From Ophiothrix spiculata (lineage: Eukaryota; Echinodermata; Ophiuroidea; Amphilepidida; Ophiotrichidae): 37,358 nucleotides of DNA. This document shows, one piece after another, positions 22,801 through 28,200 of the stretch. The notes beneath the pieces were generated by a model. It was not told the DNA's origin and did no database searches. It worked only from the letters and a program-made list of their open reading frames with translations. The stretch lies in assembly GCA_000969725.1 (NCBI GenBank), contig JXSR01S003969.1; one strand, given 5' to 3'. A program made the translations under genes and the position numbers. Position 1 is the first letter of the stretch, and every line of letters starts with the position of its first letter.

Positions 22801-25800
22801 NNNNNNNNNNNNNNNNNNNNNNNNNNNNNNNNNNNNNNNNNNNNNNNNNNNNNNNNNNNNNNNNNNNNNNNNNNNNNNNNNNNNNNNNNNNNNNNNNNNN
22901 NNNNNNNNNNNNNNNNNNNNNNNNNNNNNNNNNNNNNNNNNNNNNNNNNNNNNNNNNNNNNNNNNNNNNNNNNNNNNNNNNNNNNNNNNNNNNNNNNNNN
23001 NNNNNNNNNNNNNNNNNNNNNNNNNNNNNNNNNNNNNNNNNNNNNNNNNNNNNNNNNNNNNNNNNNNNNNNNNNNNNNNNNNNNNNNNNNNNNNNNNNNN
23101 NNNNNNNNNNNNNNNNNNNNNNNNNNNNNNNNNNNNNNNNNNNNNNNNNNNNNNNNNNNNNNNNNNNNNNNNNNNNNNNNNNNNNNNNNNGAGAAGAGGC
23201 AGATGACAAGAAAGATGATGAGCCAGCGCCACAAGCAGAAGAAGATGAGGAGGACTTGGTGAGTGCATGTTTGTATTATGAGCTAAGCTGGTATGTAATT
23301 GGCTCAATTACCCAACAACCAATTTCCCATCATTATCTTTACCAAAGTCTACAAAAAAGTAGCCAAAAAGCCAGGCACATATTATATATACTAGTACTAT
23401 TACAATGGGAGAATCCCCAGGATTATGAGGCTACTTGTATCAAAAGTGTCCTGTTGTGGCCTCATGGGCATACAGTTTTTTGATGCCATCATACAGGGCC
23501 GTACATGGGGTAGTAAGCTAAGGGTGTGTTCCCATTGCTAATGTAGGGTTAGACCCTATATCCTGACCCAGCATCGAGTCCACATTGATTCGTGTTCCCA
23601 CTGCACTGATAATCCTAGGTCAAACTCCCTATTGACTGAATGCTAGGTCGAGTCCACTTACCCAGATGTTCTAATTGACAAACACGGTCTATCTGTCTCG
23701 CTAGCTAGTAATTATGCACCAGAATGAGTTTACGATTTATCGGACATATTCTTGTTGTATTATTTATATTTTAAGGTATATTTTAGCTGCAGTCTTTTTA
23801 ATGATGAACATAATAAATAATCACATTGAAATACATTGTACGTGGACTTTCACTCAAATGTGAAAATGTATTTCACCATTACGTGTGTACGGAGAATCAG
23901 ACAGCTTTGTTATGAGGAAATCGCCGCCACGTATCATGCATGTCTTCCGCTTTCGTGAGCCCGGCCGGCCGGCCCGTGTATGCCTACCCGGGATGCAGTA
24001 CAAACTGCTCATATTTCTATAGCTTACTGTGACTCAAAAGTCATATTAAAAAGACTATCATAGCATTTGCAAAGAGAATCACAATTCTAAATGCAATTTT
24101 GATCAAATTCTCTGTCTCTAAGAACAGCAGTTTTGACTATCAAACACCTTTCATACATGTATGCTTTATGTTTACTGTATACGACCGTCACATTGTTTAC
24201 ATAATTTATTTAACCCTACATTAAATGTGTGTGCAGCATTCCCACTGGGCTTGACCCTACATCGAGACTACCTAATTTTGGTAGTCTCGACCCCACATTG
24301 TTAATGTAGGATCGAGACCACATATAACATGTTCCCACTGTGTTTAATGTGGATTCAGATGTAGGGTCGTGGACTCGATGTAGGATCGAAGACTTCAGTG
24401 GGAACATGCTCTAAGTGGGGGCAAACAAATTTACCGTCCCGAATTTCACGTTTCGTCCCGATGTATATAATGTCAATTTGTTTGTAATGCGCGCGAAAAT
24501 AGCAAGCCAATAATCGATATAAAACCTTGATATTTGTGCTAAAATTGGCTTATTTTGACTAAAAAATTACGGGACAGTAATCTCGGGACAGCAAAAGTAG
24601 TAAAATATTGCCCCAATATTTTGATATTTGTCCTGCCAGCATCCAGCTTTTTCGAGCCAGGGGGGCAAGTGCTCCCCCTTCCCCCGCTTCGTATGGCCCT
24701 GCCATCATAACCCATTTTAGTTAACTTTTTTGTTGACCCCAGTCAGAGGCCATTATGAAATTTTGCTGTTTGCCTATGTCAAAAAGTAAACAATCATCAT
24801 AACTTACCTCTAAATGCCAAATAGGTTACGGCATATGAACCCATATGGATTCCTGCCTGTGCCATATTGGATATGGTATGGCTCTGATCTTCGCCTGACA
24901 ATGTCTACCACACCTCCACTTTATTGTTTGTAGATTTATTTTGTGAACGTGTGGACATTTGTGTTCATCCAGTAGTTTAAAACACGAGCCTACATTTTCA
25001 AGATGTCCAGTATGTGTCTATGCTCACTACTTTTGAGTAGGCGTTCATGAATTACTGCCACAAACAATTATATGCTTTTAAGAAATACATCCACAAACAA
25101 TAGTAACAGATCAAATTGTTTTTTGCTGCTGTTAAGATATACTTCTAGAATTTGTTCAATGTATGGAAATAAGAAGTGTTTAGCACATGGTATTGAAAAT
25201 TATATTTGTGATTCACAGGCATTAGCCACAATCGCCACAGTAAAATTCAAATTTTGTTGCTTTTTTAGAGGTACAGTAGAAACTCATTATAACGAAATCT
25301 GATATAAGAAAAGCCCTGTTATAAAGTAGTAATTTTCCTGTACCATTTTACTAATTTCTTTTGTTTTTTATTGTTTTAAAACCCTGATATAATGAAATTT
25401 TGGATATAAAGAAGTAATTTATCTGTCCCCAGCAACTTCGTTATAATGAGTTTCTACTGTACTTGCAACTACTAACAAATATCCATAGCCATTCTTGTTG
25501 AACGAAAACATTTATAGTAAAATAGACAATTATTTGTACTTTGAAACTTTTACTTCTCCAGAGAAGTTAAATTACAGTGATAGTGTTTCCAGAAATTTTT
25601 AAAATTTAAACTTTGTTATTAATAGTATTTTGTAGTGAAAAGATGTTTTCAAGTATGTTTAACCTTCCTAAAGAATAATGTCCACTATTAAATCAATAGA
25701 TGTACATTTGGAATATCACACTTTGGAAAAATAGAAACACTTTTGACAGAACCATGAATTTGACTGGAAATTGTCTTCAGAGCAAGTAATGATTTTGTTT

Positions 25801-25943
25801 GTTTGGATTCTGTTAAGGTCTTTCTTTGATTCAAATAAGTTTCCATACACTAGTGGATCATGGCGAATGGATTTAATCTTCAATTGACAATAGTATTACT
25901 TGTTTTCTTTATTTGTTATTCACAGTTGGAGATGATGGCATAG
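99..25943 (+). CDS. XRCC5: Ku80 / XRCC5, DNA-end-binding NHEJ subunit (multi-exon, 5' end outside window)
   Basis: Ku80 pairs with Ku70 as a ring that threads onto double-strand-break ends in the nucleus and recruits DNA-PKcs and ligation factors. Exons seen: 99-282, 1903-2077, 2680-2874, 3339-3453, 5766-5904, 6357-6469, 7418-7618, 10165-10255, 12404-12464, 14122-14197, 15149-15342, 17661-17766, 18256-18328, 19713-19825, 20853-20949, 21297-21364, 22169-22237 (runs into gap), 23191-23258 (after gap), 25926-25943. All boundaries are AG/GT and the phases chain without a break. Diagnostic peptides that I match to vertebrate Ku80 from knowledge of the family: [55 protein letters not shown] and the terminal EEDLLEMMA. 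If the acidic exon is counted once, the visible part gives about 696 residues plus about 45 missing N-terminal ones, close to human Ku80 (732). The ATG exon is not in the window. Neighbour: a convergent CoA-transferase gene about 10 kb downstream. Confidence 0.97.
391..683. mobile_element. TA-flanked MITE (Tc1/mariner-like), CCGTATTC ends
   Basis: Left end TACCGTATTCATTCCAATAA and right end reading, on the other strand, TACCGTATTCTTTCCAATAA: near-perfect terminal inverted repeats flanked by TA. There is no coding capacity inside. A short AATAAGCGCCCA direct repeat lies within the left end. Confidence 0.75.
1380..1875 (+). mobile_element. LINE 3' fragment (CR1/Jockey-like ORF2 C-terminus)
   Basis: From 1442 one frame reads [10 protein letters not shown], a stop, then [20 protein letters not shown], and ends at a TAA at 1637-1639. 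The HNYNTR and GPxxWNSLP-like blocks are typical of the end of non-LTR retrotransposon ORF2. It is followed by ATTG repeats (about 1840-1870), a usual LINE tail. 5'-truncated and dead. It ends about 30 bp before the Ku80 exon at 1903. Confidence 0.75.
1903..2077 (+). CDS. XRCC5: Ku80 exon: vWA-like domain, continued
   Basis: The acceptor is CTTTCAG at 1896-1902; the donor GTAAGT starts at 2078. It joins the previous exon as [12 protein letters not shown] and continues with a [19 protein letters not shown] stretch, equivalent to the GKKFEKRHIEIFTDLSS strand of the human protein. Ends in phase 2. The acceptor lies about 30 bp after the (ATTG)n tail of a LINE fragment. Confidence 0.95.
2107..2364. 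mobile_element. fold-back MITE with TATAGAGCAAAAT inverted ends
   Basis: The left end (GGCTCTGTCACACATCACC, then ATATAGAGCAAAAT) and the reverse complement of the right end (TGGCACTGTCAGACATCACT, then GTATAGAGCAAAAT) match with few differences over about 35 bp. The interior carries degenerate ACGTTCAATACGTTAT-like repeats. No ORF. Confidence 0.7.
2680..2874 (+). CDS. XRCC5: Ku80 exon: end of vWA-like domain with acidic/low-complexity loop
   Basis: Acceptor TCACTTCAG ends at 2679; donor GTAAGT at 2875. It begins [16 protein letters not shown], passes through a Ser/Gly/Pro/Lys-rich loop ([14 protein letters not shown]) and ends in the helix [19 protein letters not shown]. The loop sits where human Ku80 has its Gly/Asp-rich loop but differs in sequence; the following helix aligns with the region before the beta-barrel. 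Confidence 0.92.
3061..3292. mobile_element. short MITE with GTGTTCACAC ends
   Basis: Left TAAGGTCGTGTTCACACA and right (reverse complement) TAAGGGCGTGTTCACACA form terminal inverted repeats that continue into TCATGACTATATTC on both arms. Internal GCGTTCACACTG copies repeat the end motif. The family is unassigned. Confidence 0.75.
3339..3453 (+). CDS. XRCC5: Ku80 exon: entry to Ku core beta-barrel
   Basis: Acceptor CTTGACAG ends at 3338; donor GTATGT at 3454, phase 0. It reads [20 protein letters not shown], then [18 protein letters not shown], aligned with the human [23 protein letters not shown] segment that opens the DNA-encircling core. Confidence 0.93.
4503..5326. mobile_element. interleaved fold-back element (A-B-A'-B')
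   Basis: Four copies of the end motif TATGTGACCCGTCATAT occur, at 4503 and 4580 forward and at 5032 and 5326 reversed. Arm 4503-4580 pairs with 4954-5032, and arm 4580-4940 pairs with 5035-5326, so the two palindromes overlap in order A, B, A', B'. There is no coding capacity. A smaller relative lies at 27403-27657. Confidence 0.8.
5766..5904 (+). CDS. XRCC5: Ku80 exon: Ku core
   Basis: Acceptor TTATTATCAG ends at 5765; donor GTAAGT at 5905, phase 1. It reads [20 protein letters not shown] and later [15 protein letters not shown], matching the human VKKTWTVVDA...DDDETEVLKEDI segment. The reading frame stays open into the intron, but the GTAAGT donor and the perfect phase join to the next exon (G|GT HRYG) fix the end. 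Confidence 0.94.
6357..6469 (+). CDS. XRCC5: Ku80 exon: Ku core, 3' end tandemly duplicated in the following intron
   Basis: Acceptor TATTGACAG ends at 6356; donor GTGAGT at 6470, phase 0. It reads [20 protein letters not shown] then [13 protein letters not shown], matching the human FRYGSDIVPFS...SVLGFCKSSQ segment. The last 62 nt plus the donor are the first unit of a 73-bp tandem array (6408-6790), so several extra donor-like GTGAGT sites follow. Splicing at the first one is the only choice that keeps a Ku80-like frame into the next exon. Confidence 0.94.
6408..6790 (+). repeat. 73-bp tandem array made of Ku80 exon 3' end plus splice donor
   Basis: Units start at 6408, 6481 (65 bp, 8-bp deletion), 6546, 6619, 6692 and 6765 (partial). 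Each holds ACATGGGCTATCAGAACC, the coding bases for LGFSKQEH and a GTGAGT-like donor. Donor GT survives at 6470, 6535, 6608 and 6754; unit 4 has AT at 6681. Unit 1 is the real exon end. Confidence 0.93.
6970..7392 (-). mobile_element. LINE 3' fragment (CR1/L2-like ORF2 C-terminus)
   Basis: The minus-strand frame from about 7385 reads [34 protein letters not shown] and [17 protein letters not shown], the standard segment after the reverse transcriptase domain in CR1/L2/Jockey-type LINEs. It then loses similarity and reaches a TTATTATTATTAGTAGTAGT microsatellite tail at 6972-6997. The RT core is missing (5' truncation). It sits opposite in strand to XRCC5, about 25 bp before the exon at 7418. 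Confidence 0.88.
7418..7618 (+). CDS. XRCC5: Ku80 exon: Ku core
   Basis: Polypyrimidine tract and acceptor CTCGTATAG end at 7417; donor GTGAGT at 7619; exactly 67 codons, phase 0 at both ends. It reads [40 protein letters not shown] and [13 protein letters not shown], aligning with the human RRFFMGNQ...[20 protein letters not shown]...PHIKHNYE block. A LINE fragment on the opposite strand ends about 25 bp upstream. Confidence 0.96.
7956..8380 (+). repeat. dispersed GTCACAAACGTTAC motifs
   Basis: The 14-mer occurs exactly at 7956, 8187 and 8367 and with one change at 7989; shorter AACGTTAC or AAGTTAC echoes follow the first three. All are on the same strand within 425 bp of intron. Possibly the ends of a decayed element; function unknown. 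Confidence 0.7.
9134..9200 (+). mobile_element. fragment resembling one end of the 15841/20556 MITE
   Basis: CAGATAGGCAACT followed by TATTTGCA matches the outer end of the element at 15841-16129; the similarity fades after GGCTAA. Probably a remnant of one terminus. Confidence 0.45.
10165..10255 (+). CDS. XRCC5: Ku80 exon: Ku core, PFMEDIRQY block
   Basis: Acceptor GTTTTCAG ends at 10164; donor GTAAGA at 10256, phase 1. It reads [18 protein letters not shown] then [12 protein letters not shown]. This is one of the most conserved Ku80 blocks (human [21 protein letters not shown]), so the call is secure. Confidence 0.97.
10430..10735 (-). mobile_element. tRNA-derived SINE, interrupted by gap
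   Basis: The minus strand begins near 10735 with GGGGAGCGTGGTCGAACAGT, an A-box-like start. GGTTTCGAGCCC (10684-10673) is a B box. The anticodon-arm region does not fold cleanly, so this is a SINE head, not a tRNA gene. The non-tRNA body continues to the left across the N gap. Confidence 0.65.
10534..10583. other. assembly gap (50 N) with duplicated flanks
   Basis: The 55 nt before the gap (10479-10533) and the 55 nt after it (10584-10638) are identical, which points to unmerged overlapping contig ends. True sequence may be continuous without any gap. Confidence 0.95.
11300..12154. mobile_element. piggyBac-like non-autonomous element with TTAA duplications
   Basis: The element is flanked by TTAA at 11296-11299 and 12155-12158. 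Its ends are perfect 13-bp inverted repeats, GGTGTCTGGTCCA and TGGACCAGACACC. TTAA target duplication is the hallmark of piggyBac elements. The 855-bp interior has no transposase-like frame, so it would depend on an enzyme supplied elsewhere. It contains 28-bp tandem repeats at 12040-12125. Confidence 0.85.
12040..12125 (+). repeat. 28-bp tandem repeat inside the TTAA element
   Basis: Three consecutive copies of CTTCGCGTTCGCTTGCGAGG plus TCCATCTT with one or two changes, GC- and CpG-rich in AT-rich surroundings. A related inverted piece (AGATGGATCTCACAGGCGAG) is near 11760. Confidence 0.85.
12404..12464 (+). CDS. XRCC5: Ku80 exon: short helix exon
   Basis: Acceptor GTTGACAG ends at 12403; donor GTAAGT at 12465, phase 2. 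It reads [20 protein letters not shown], matching human EAQLNAVDALIDSMSLAKK. It is too short for ORF scanning and was found by homology plus splice signals. Confidence 0.94.
12497..12755. mobile_element. MITE family 1, copy 1, with internal hairpin
   Basis: Outer inverted repeats share TGCAAGAAAGTCGTATCTGC and continue into a GCTGCC block. In the centre, 12579-12647 is a hairpin with a 29-bp perfect stem, from GTCAGTGGTTCTTGAAATGG to its complement, and an 11-nt loop. Further copies: 19857-20252 (decayed) and the hairpin core at 30207-30275. Confidence 0.85.
13551..13672. mobile_element. small fold-back element
   Basis: The left arm AAAACTCAACCGGTGGTTGT, then GCCGGTT, pairs with the right arm (reverse complement AAAACTTAACCAGCGGTTGT, then GCCGGTT), making an imperfect hairpin of about 45 bp per arm. 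No coding capacity. Confidence 0.65.
14122..14197 (+). CDS. XRCC5: Ku80 exon: loop and FNPMAQRL helix
   Basis: Acceptor TTTCTTTCAG ends at 14121; donor GTAAGT at 14198, phase 0. It reads [20 protein letters not shown] then QRLCH, corresponding to human KIPNPRFQRLFQ. The charged first half is a variable loop. Confidence 0.92.
14240..14365 (+). repeat. degenerate GTATCCGAATT/AATTCGGATAC repeats
   Basis: The motif GGATAC/GTATC next to AATT recurs about six times in both orientations within 125 bp. It resembles a short fold-back or satellite fragment; nothing else recognisable. Confidence 0.5.
14565..14767. repeat. 89-bp near-perfect inverted repeat (hairpin)
   Basis: Arms 14565-14653 and 14679-14767 are reverse complements with only two mismatches; the loop is 25 nt. 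It lies in the Ku80 intron between 14197 and 15149. No TIR/TSD pattern is obvious beyond the arms. Transcribed, it would form a long hairpin RNA. Confidence 0.95.
14840..15060 (+). repeat. ~200-bp repeat shared with 25674-25870
   Basis: Aligned blocks include GTACATTTGGAATNTCNNAC, AATAGAAACACT, TGAATTTGACTG and AAGGTCTTTCTTTGATTCAA. Both copies are in the same orientation and each lies within 90 bp of a Ku80 exon acceptor (15149 and 25926). Confidence 0.85.
15149..15342 (+). CDS. XRCC5: Ku80 exon: end of Ku core and C-terminal arm
   Basis: Acceptor ATTATTTTCAG ends at 15148; donor GTGAGC at 15343, phase 2. It reads [39 protein letters not shown] and [17 protein letters not shown], matching human CLLHRALHPREPLPPIQQ and the LNPPAEV...KIKTLFPLIEAKKKDQ arm that wraps around Ku70. 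Confidence 0.96.
15382..15555. mobile_element. TA-flanked MITE (pogo/Tigger-like) CAGTGGAACC
   Basis: Ends CAGTGGAACCTTGTTAACAC and its complement, flanked by TA at 15380-15381 and 15556-15557. CAGTNGAACCT...-type ends are typical of pogo/Tigger elements. Internal TAACACAAAA copies repeat the end. Confidence 0.85.
15841..16129 (+). mobile_element. ~290-bp MITE family 2, copy 1
   Basis: It carries inner inverted repeats CGGCTAAGTTAGGGGAT (near 15895) and ATCCCCTAACTTAGCC (16074) and outer GGCAACT blocks at both ends. The interior is CpG-rich. A full reverse-orientation copy is at 20556-20834 and a fragment at 9134. Outer limits are approximate. Confidence 0.8.
17661..17766 (+). CDS. XRCC5: Ku80 exon: linker with nuclear-localisation-like basic patch
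   Basis: Acceptor CACCTGTAG ends at 17660; donor GTAGGA at 17767 (a weak but GT donor), phase 0. It reads [19 protein letters not shown] then [13 protein letters not shown]. The GPAAKKAKL patch aligns with human GPTAKKLKTE, the mapped Ku80 nuclear localisation signal; [15 protein letters not shown] aligns with FSVSSLAEGSVTSVG. Confidence 0.94.
17880..18125 (+). repeat. AGGTCA-rich intron stretch
   Basis: AGGTCA or its complement recurs many times, including GGTCAGGTCAAGGTCAAAGG at 18044. It resembles the dispersed repeats at 30375-31690 and is probably part of the same broad repeat class. Any nuclear-receptor binding is speculative. Confidence 0.55.
18256..18328 (+). CDS. XRCC5: Ku80 exon: start of C-terminal helical domain
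   Basis: Acceptor TTCTTTAG ends at 18255; donor GTGAGA at 18329, phase 1. It reads [20 protein letters not shown] then KFQE, aligned with human [23 protein letters not shown]. Confidence 0.93.
19713..19825 (+). CDS. XRCC5: Ku80 exon: C-terminal helical domain (Ku_PK_bind type)
   Basis: Acceptor TTATTTTGCAG ends at 19712; donor GTAAGA at 19826, phase 0. It reads [20 protein letters not shown] then [17 protein letters not shown], matching human [35 protein letters not shown]. Confidence 0.94.
19857..20252. mobile_element. MITE family 1, copy 2 (decayed)
   Basis: Starts GTGAGTGCAAGAAAGTCGTA and ends with a diverged complement (ACAACTTTATTGCATTCACA). The internal CCTGAAGAACCATTTCAAG matches the stem of copy 1, but its partner arm has decayed. 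It lies about 30 bp after the Ku80 exon ending at 19825. Confidence 0.75.
20470..20545 (+). pseudogene. decayed copy of the Ku80 exon at 20853-20949
   Basis: From ATTCTTTTCAA onward the sequence parallels the acceptor and first ~55 nt of the real exon about 370 bp downstream. It translates [18 protein letters not shown] then a TAA stop (20539-20541). The splice acceptor AG has become AA at 20483-20484, so it should not be spliced in. A MITE-like element separates it from the intact exon. Confidence 0.85.
20556..20834 (-). mobile_element. ~290-bp MITE family 2, copy 2 (reverse orientation)
   Basis: Reverse complement of 15841-16129 with scattered differences (shared CGCACAATTTGGCGGCAAAA, CCCCTAACTTAGCCGGATTT). 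Flanked by CTATTGC at 20549-20555 and 20835-20841, a possible 7-bp target duplication. It sits between the decayed and intact Ku80 exon copies. Confidence 0.82.
20853..20949 (+). CDS. XRCC5: Ku80 exon: C-terminal helical domain, continued
   Basis: Acceptor CATTCTTTTCAG ends at 20852; donor GTATGT at 20950, phase 1. It reads [20 protein letters not shown] then [12 protein letters not shown], matching human FSEEQRFNNFLKALQEKVE...HFWEIVVQ. A broken copy of its 5' part lies at 20470-20545. Confidence 0.95.
21297..21364 (+). CDS. XRCC5: Ku80 exon: end of C-terminal helical domain
   Basis: Acceptor TTGTTGCAG ends at 21296; donor GTAAAG at 21365, phase 0. It reads [20 protein letters not shown] then RQ, matching human [23 protein letters not shown]. 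From 99 to here the summed exons are 2001 nt, a whole number of codons. Confidence 0.95.
22169..22237 (+). CDS. XRCC5: Ku80 acidic tail exon, left copy, cut by gap
   Basis: Acceptor TCTTTTTCAG ends at 22168. It reads [20 protein letters not shown] then EED and runs straight into the N gap, so no donor is visible. FLE after RQ matches human KKFLAPKD. The same peptide reappears on the far side of the gap with only synonymous differences inside the exon. Confidence 0.9.
22238..23190. other. assembly gap (953 N) inside Ku80 acidic exon
   Basis: Run of 953 N. About 65 nt on its two sides are nearly identical (three differences: one at the right gap edge and two synonymous Ala codon changes), as if two contig ends or two alleles were placed in tandem rather than merged. 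A real tandem repeat of the acidic segment is the alternative. Confidence 0.99.
23191..23258 (+). CDS. XRCC5: Ku80 acidic tail exon, right copy, with donor
   Basis: It begins at the gap edge and reads [18 protein letters not shown] then EEDL, with donor GTGAGT at 23259, phase 0. It probably represents the same exon as 22169-22237. It joins the 18-nt final exon to give EEDL-LEMMA. Confidence 0.88.
23515..24418. mobile_element. ~900-bp fold-back element with TGTTCCCA ends
   Basis: Left AGGGTGTGTTCCCATTGC and right (complement) AGAGCATGTTCCCACTG are inverted. The motifs GTTCCCACTG, ATGTAGGGTCGA and GACTCGA recur near both ends in both orientations. There is no transposase frame. The motif resembles the 3061 element only in its general TGTTC-ACAC/CCCA style. 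Confidence 0.7.
25274..25459. mobile_element. TA-flanked MITE (pogo/Tigger-like) CAGTAGAAACTC
   Basis: Perfect inverted ends CAGTAGAAACTCATTATAAC, flanked by TA at 25272-25273 and 25460-25461. The CAGTAGAAnCTCnnTATAACGAA type is characteristic of pogo/Tigger relatives. 186 bp, non-coding. Confidence 0.88.
25674..25870 (+). repeat. second copy of the intron repeat at 14840-15060
   Basis: Same order of blocks as the first copy with about one change per seven to ten bases and small indels. It ends about 55 bp before the 18-nt last exon of XRCC5. Either a dispersed repeat or a within-gene duplication. Confidence 0.85.
25926..25943 (+). CDS. XRCC5: Ku80 last coding exon: terminal LEMMA-stop motif
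   Basis: After TATTTGTTATTCACAG (AG at 25924-25925) the frame set by the phase-0 donor at 23258 reads TTG GAG ATG ATG GCA TAG. Spliced, the protein ends EEDLLEMMA. Vertebrate Ku80 ends in an acidic stretch followed by DDLLDMI, the short motif known to recruit DNA-PKcs. The exon is far below ORF-scan size; motif, phase and acceptor together support it. Confidence 0.88.
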   Translation: MEMMA

Positions 25944-26187
25944 TCCATTGCAGATTAACATTACACACAACTCCAGGAAAACACTACAGGATGCAAATTC
26001 AGATATGTAAAAATAATAATTGGGTTTGCCACTTTAAAAAAAAAAGCATAATTGTAATTGTATACTCCAAAAATCATATTTTGCTTCAAAAGCTGATTGT
26101 TACGACAACACTAACTGGTCTTGGGTGAATGGATTTATTCTTTTGCAAATCAGCAGGAATAACAACTATGTCAGGATTTCTCAGTGG

Positions 26188-26193
26188 AATAAA
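26188..26193 (+). terminator. candidate XRCC5 polyadenylation signal AATAAA
   Basis: First canonical AATAAA I find downstream of the Ku80 stop, 244 nt after it. Position is plausible for a short 3' UTR, but no transcript evidence is available and AT-rich DNA produces such hexamers by chance. Confidence 0.35.
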
Positions 26194-26322
26194 AATAACA
26201 ATGTATGAAGAACATGTGTGCCATATCAGAATTTTCTGAGTGGTCCTTATATAGAAGTCTGAATTACCATGTGACTCAATCACATGTTTCAAACATAATG
26301 TCTGAAAGACTGGTTTCAATAA

Positions 26323-26467
26323 TTAGGGGTGTGAGAATTCAGCTTCTGCTCTTTTTTTATGCCTTCTAGAGGTAATAATTTCAGCTTTTTCTTTCATTTT
26401 CAGCCTGTTTGGGACATTTTGTCCCTATTTTCAGCTCTTTTTATCACCCATCTCTCACACCCCTGAA
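26323..26467. mobile_element. short inverted-repeat element, AGGGGTGTGAGA ends
   Basis: Left ATTAGGGGTGTGAGAATTCA and right (complement) ATTCAGGGGTGTGAGAGATG. Interior is rich in TTTCAGC. The size of about 145 bp and the lack of coding fit a MITE. Confidence 0.65.
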
Positions 26468-26794
26468 TAATTTGTCTGAAATATCCAACACAGTACATTA
26501 TTTATCTAGTAGGATTCATTGTTTCATACTTGCAACTTCTATATGAGTTACTATGATTTTTTGATTTACCTGTAAGAAATATATTTTAATTTTGATTAGA
26601 AAAATAATAATACGTGGATCAGCCTCAAATATTGAAGGTTAGTCTGTTGAGTGCAACCAAAAGTAGTTTTTGGTCTAATCTTAAAAAAGATACTCAAAGT
26701 CATCAAAAAGAAATTGAACATGGGGCCTCTAAATCAACACTTAAAATAGTATTAGCTTATGCTTTTGCTCCTATGAAAACAACTACTTTTACCT

Positions 26795-27180
26795 AAGCGG
26801 GTTGGCATAGCGGTACTTCCCTCGCTTTGCACCAATGAGCCCATAGGACTGTCGTGGGTTCGATCCACGGTCCCGGCGCTGTATGTGCATTTGGTTTTCA
26901 GTCCATACTCGCCTCTGCAGGTTTTTCTCCGGGTACTCCGGTCTTCCTCCTGCACTTAAAACTGACACCAGATCTGTCCATCATAGTCTGCCCCCACCCA
27001 GGATGTGGGAAGCTGCATAAAGGGTACATATTACAATCTAACTGCCGATAGGATATGCGCTTGTAAAGGTCGCAAAACGCCTAAATGAAGTGAAATGATT
27101 GTGATGATCTACCTGCAGCGAATCATGAGCGGTTTGATCTAAATGGAAAATCGCTATACAAAAACCAGTTATTATTACCT
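26795..27180 (+). mobile_element. tRNA-derived SINE
   Basis: The A box is TTGGCATAGCGG (26802) and the B box GGTTCGATCC (26857) within a clean T-arm (CGTGG/CCACG). The D and anticodon arms do not fold as a functional tRNA. The body contains TTTTTCTCCGGGTACTCCGG, a type of conserved central segment I associate with animal SINEs, and it ends CAAAAACCAGTTATTATTA, a LINE-like tail. About 385 bp. Confidence 0.82.
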
Positions 27181-27402
27181 AAAGTATATACGAAACATTT
27201 TTGAGTAACATATTTGTTTTCTTCATATTGTCAGCTTACAAGTGATATACAAAATGTCACACTTTTTCCATTAGGAGATTAAAAGGAATGCAGTTGGATA
27301 AACAGAAATTACACTTTAAAAGGTGCAAGATACAGTATATTTAAGATTATATATCAGTTTCCTATTTTCTACCAAACTTACGATATTTGATTTAAATCAT
27401 CT

Positions 27403-27657
27403 ACATATGTGACACATTACATCAAAAAGTACAAGTTGTCTACCTTAAATTTAACAAATTTCAAATTTTCATGTGATTTGAAAGGGAATTATAAAAGCTT
27501 TAAAATGATACCTTGTTTGTGAAAATTGAAGTTTGGGTTTCGAAGTTCTGATGAATACTGACAATAATTTTCTTATCATTTTCTTTGTAATTTGCCTGTA
27601 TCTCCAAATTTGCACAACCGACAACCTGTACCTTTTGATGTAGCGTGTCACATATGT
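27403..27657. mobile_element. MITE related to the 4503-5326 fold-back family
   Basis: Terminal inverted repeats of about 37 bp begin ACATATGTGACAC and include ACATCAAAA(A/G)GTACA(A/G)GTTG. The interior shares AAAGCTTTAAAATGATACCT with 5035-5055, linking it to the larger element. 255 bp. Confidence 0.85.
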
Positions 27658-28200
27658 GTATGTGATTTAAATATACATGTATGTGATTTACATCCAAAAA
27701 TGGAAATTCACCTCCCTATCCTATTTTCACTTCAGTGGCTGTTTATGCCAAATCTTCCCGGCGACTTTCAGCTTAATTGGTGAGAGTGCAGGGACTGTCT
27801 TTTGAAAAATGCCAGGCAAGCTGCAAATCACTCTCCTCCAGATTTTTAGGTGAGCTGTGGGAGAGTGATTTTACATAATTTGCAAGGAATTGTATTATTC
27901 ATATTCTGCCTTGCAATTGTTTATGCCAATGGTGGGTGAGTGATAAATAGCTCTCCTTAGCTTCATTTAAGGAGAGTGATGACAAGTAATCACTCTCACT
28001 ACGCCTCAAAAGACAGTGCCTGAGAGTGGGTCTCCTATGATACTCCTTTTGATGCGTACAGCTCATAATGTGTGCAGACGATTTGCAGCTGAAAATAACT
28101 GAAGGTGTTTGTAATTTGGATATTGGAAGTTGTTTTTGATATTTTTTATCTATCAATGTTCAAACTCAATGCATAAATGCACTGGTGTAAAAAAATCAAA

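Noticed and set aside
22065..23483. Long open frames (345-432 codons) on both strands across the N gap
   Set aside because: They consist almost entirely of N; only the acidic Ku80 exon ends are real sequence.
26797..26870. tRNA gene
   Set aside because: A and B boxes are good, but the D and anticodon arms do not form, and a SINE body and tail follow.
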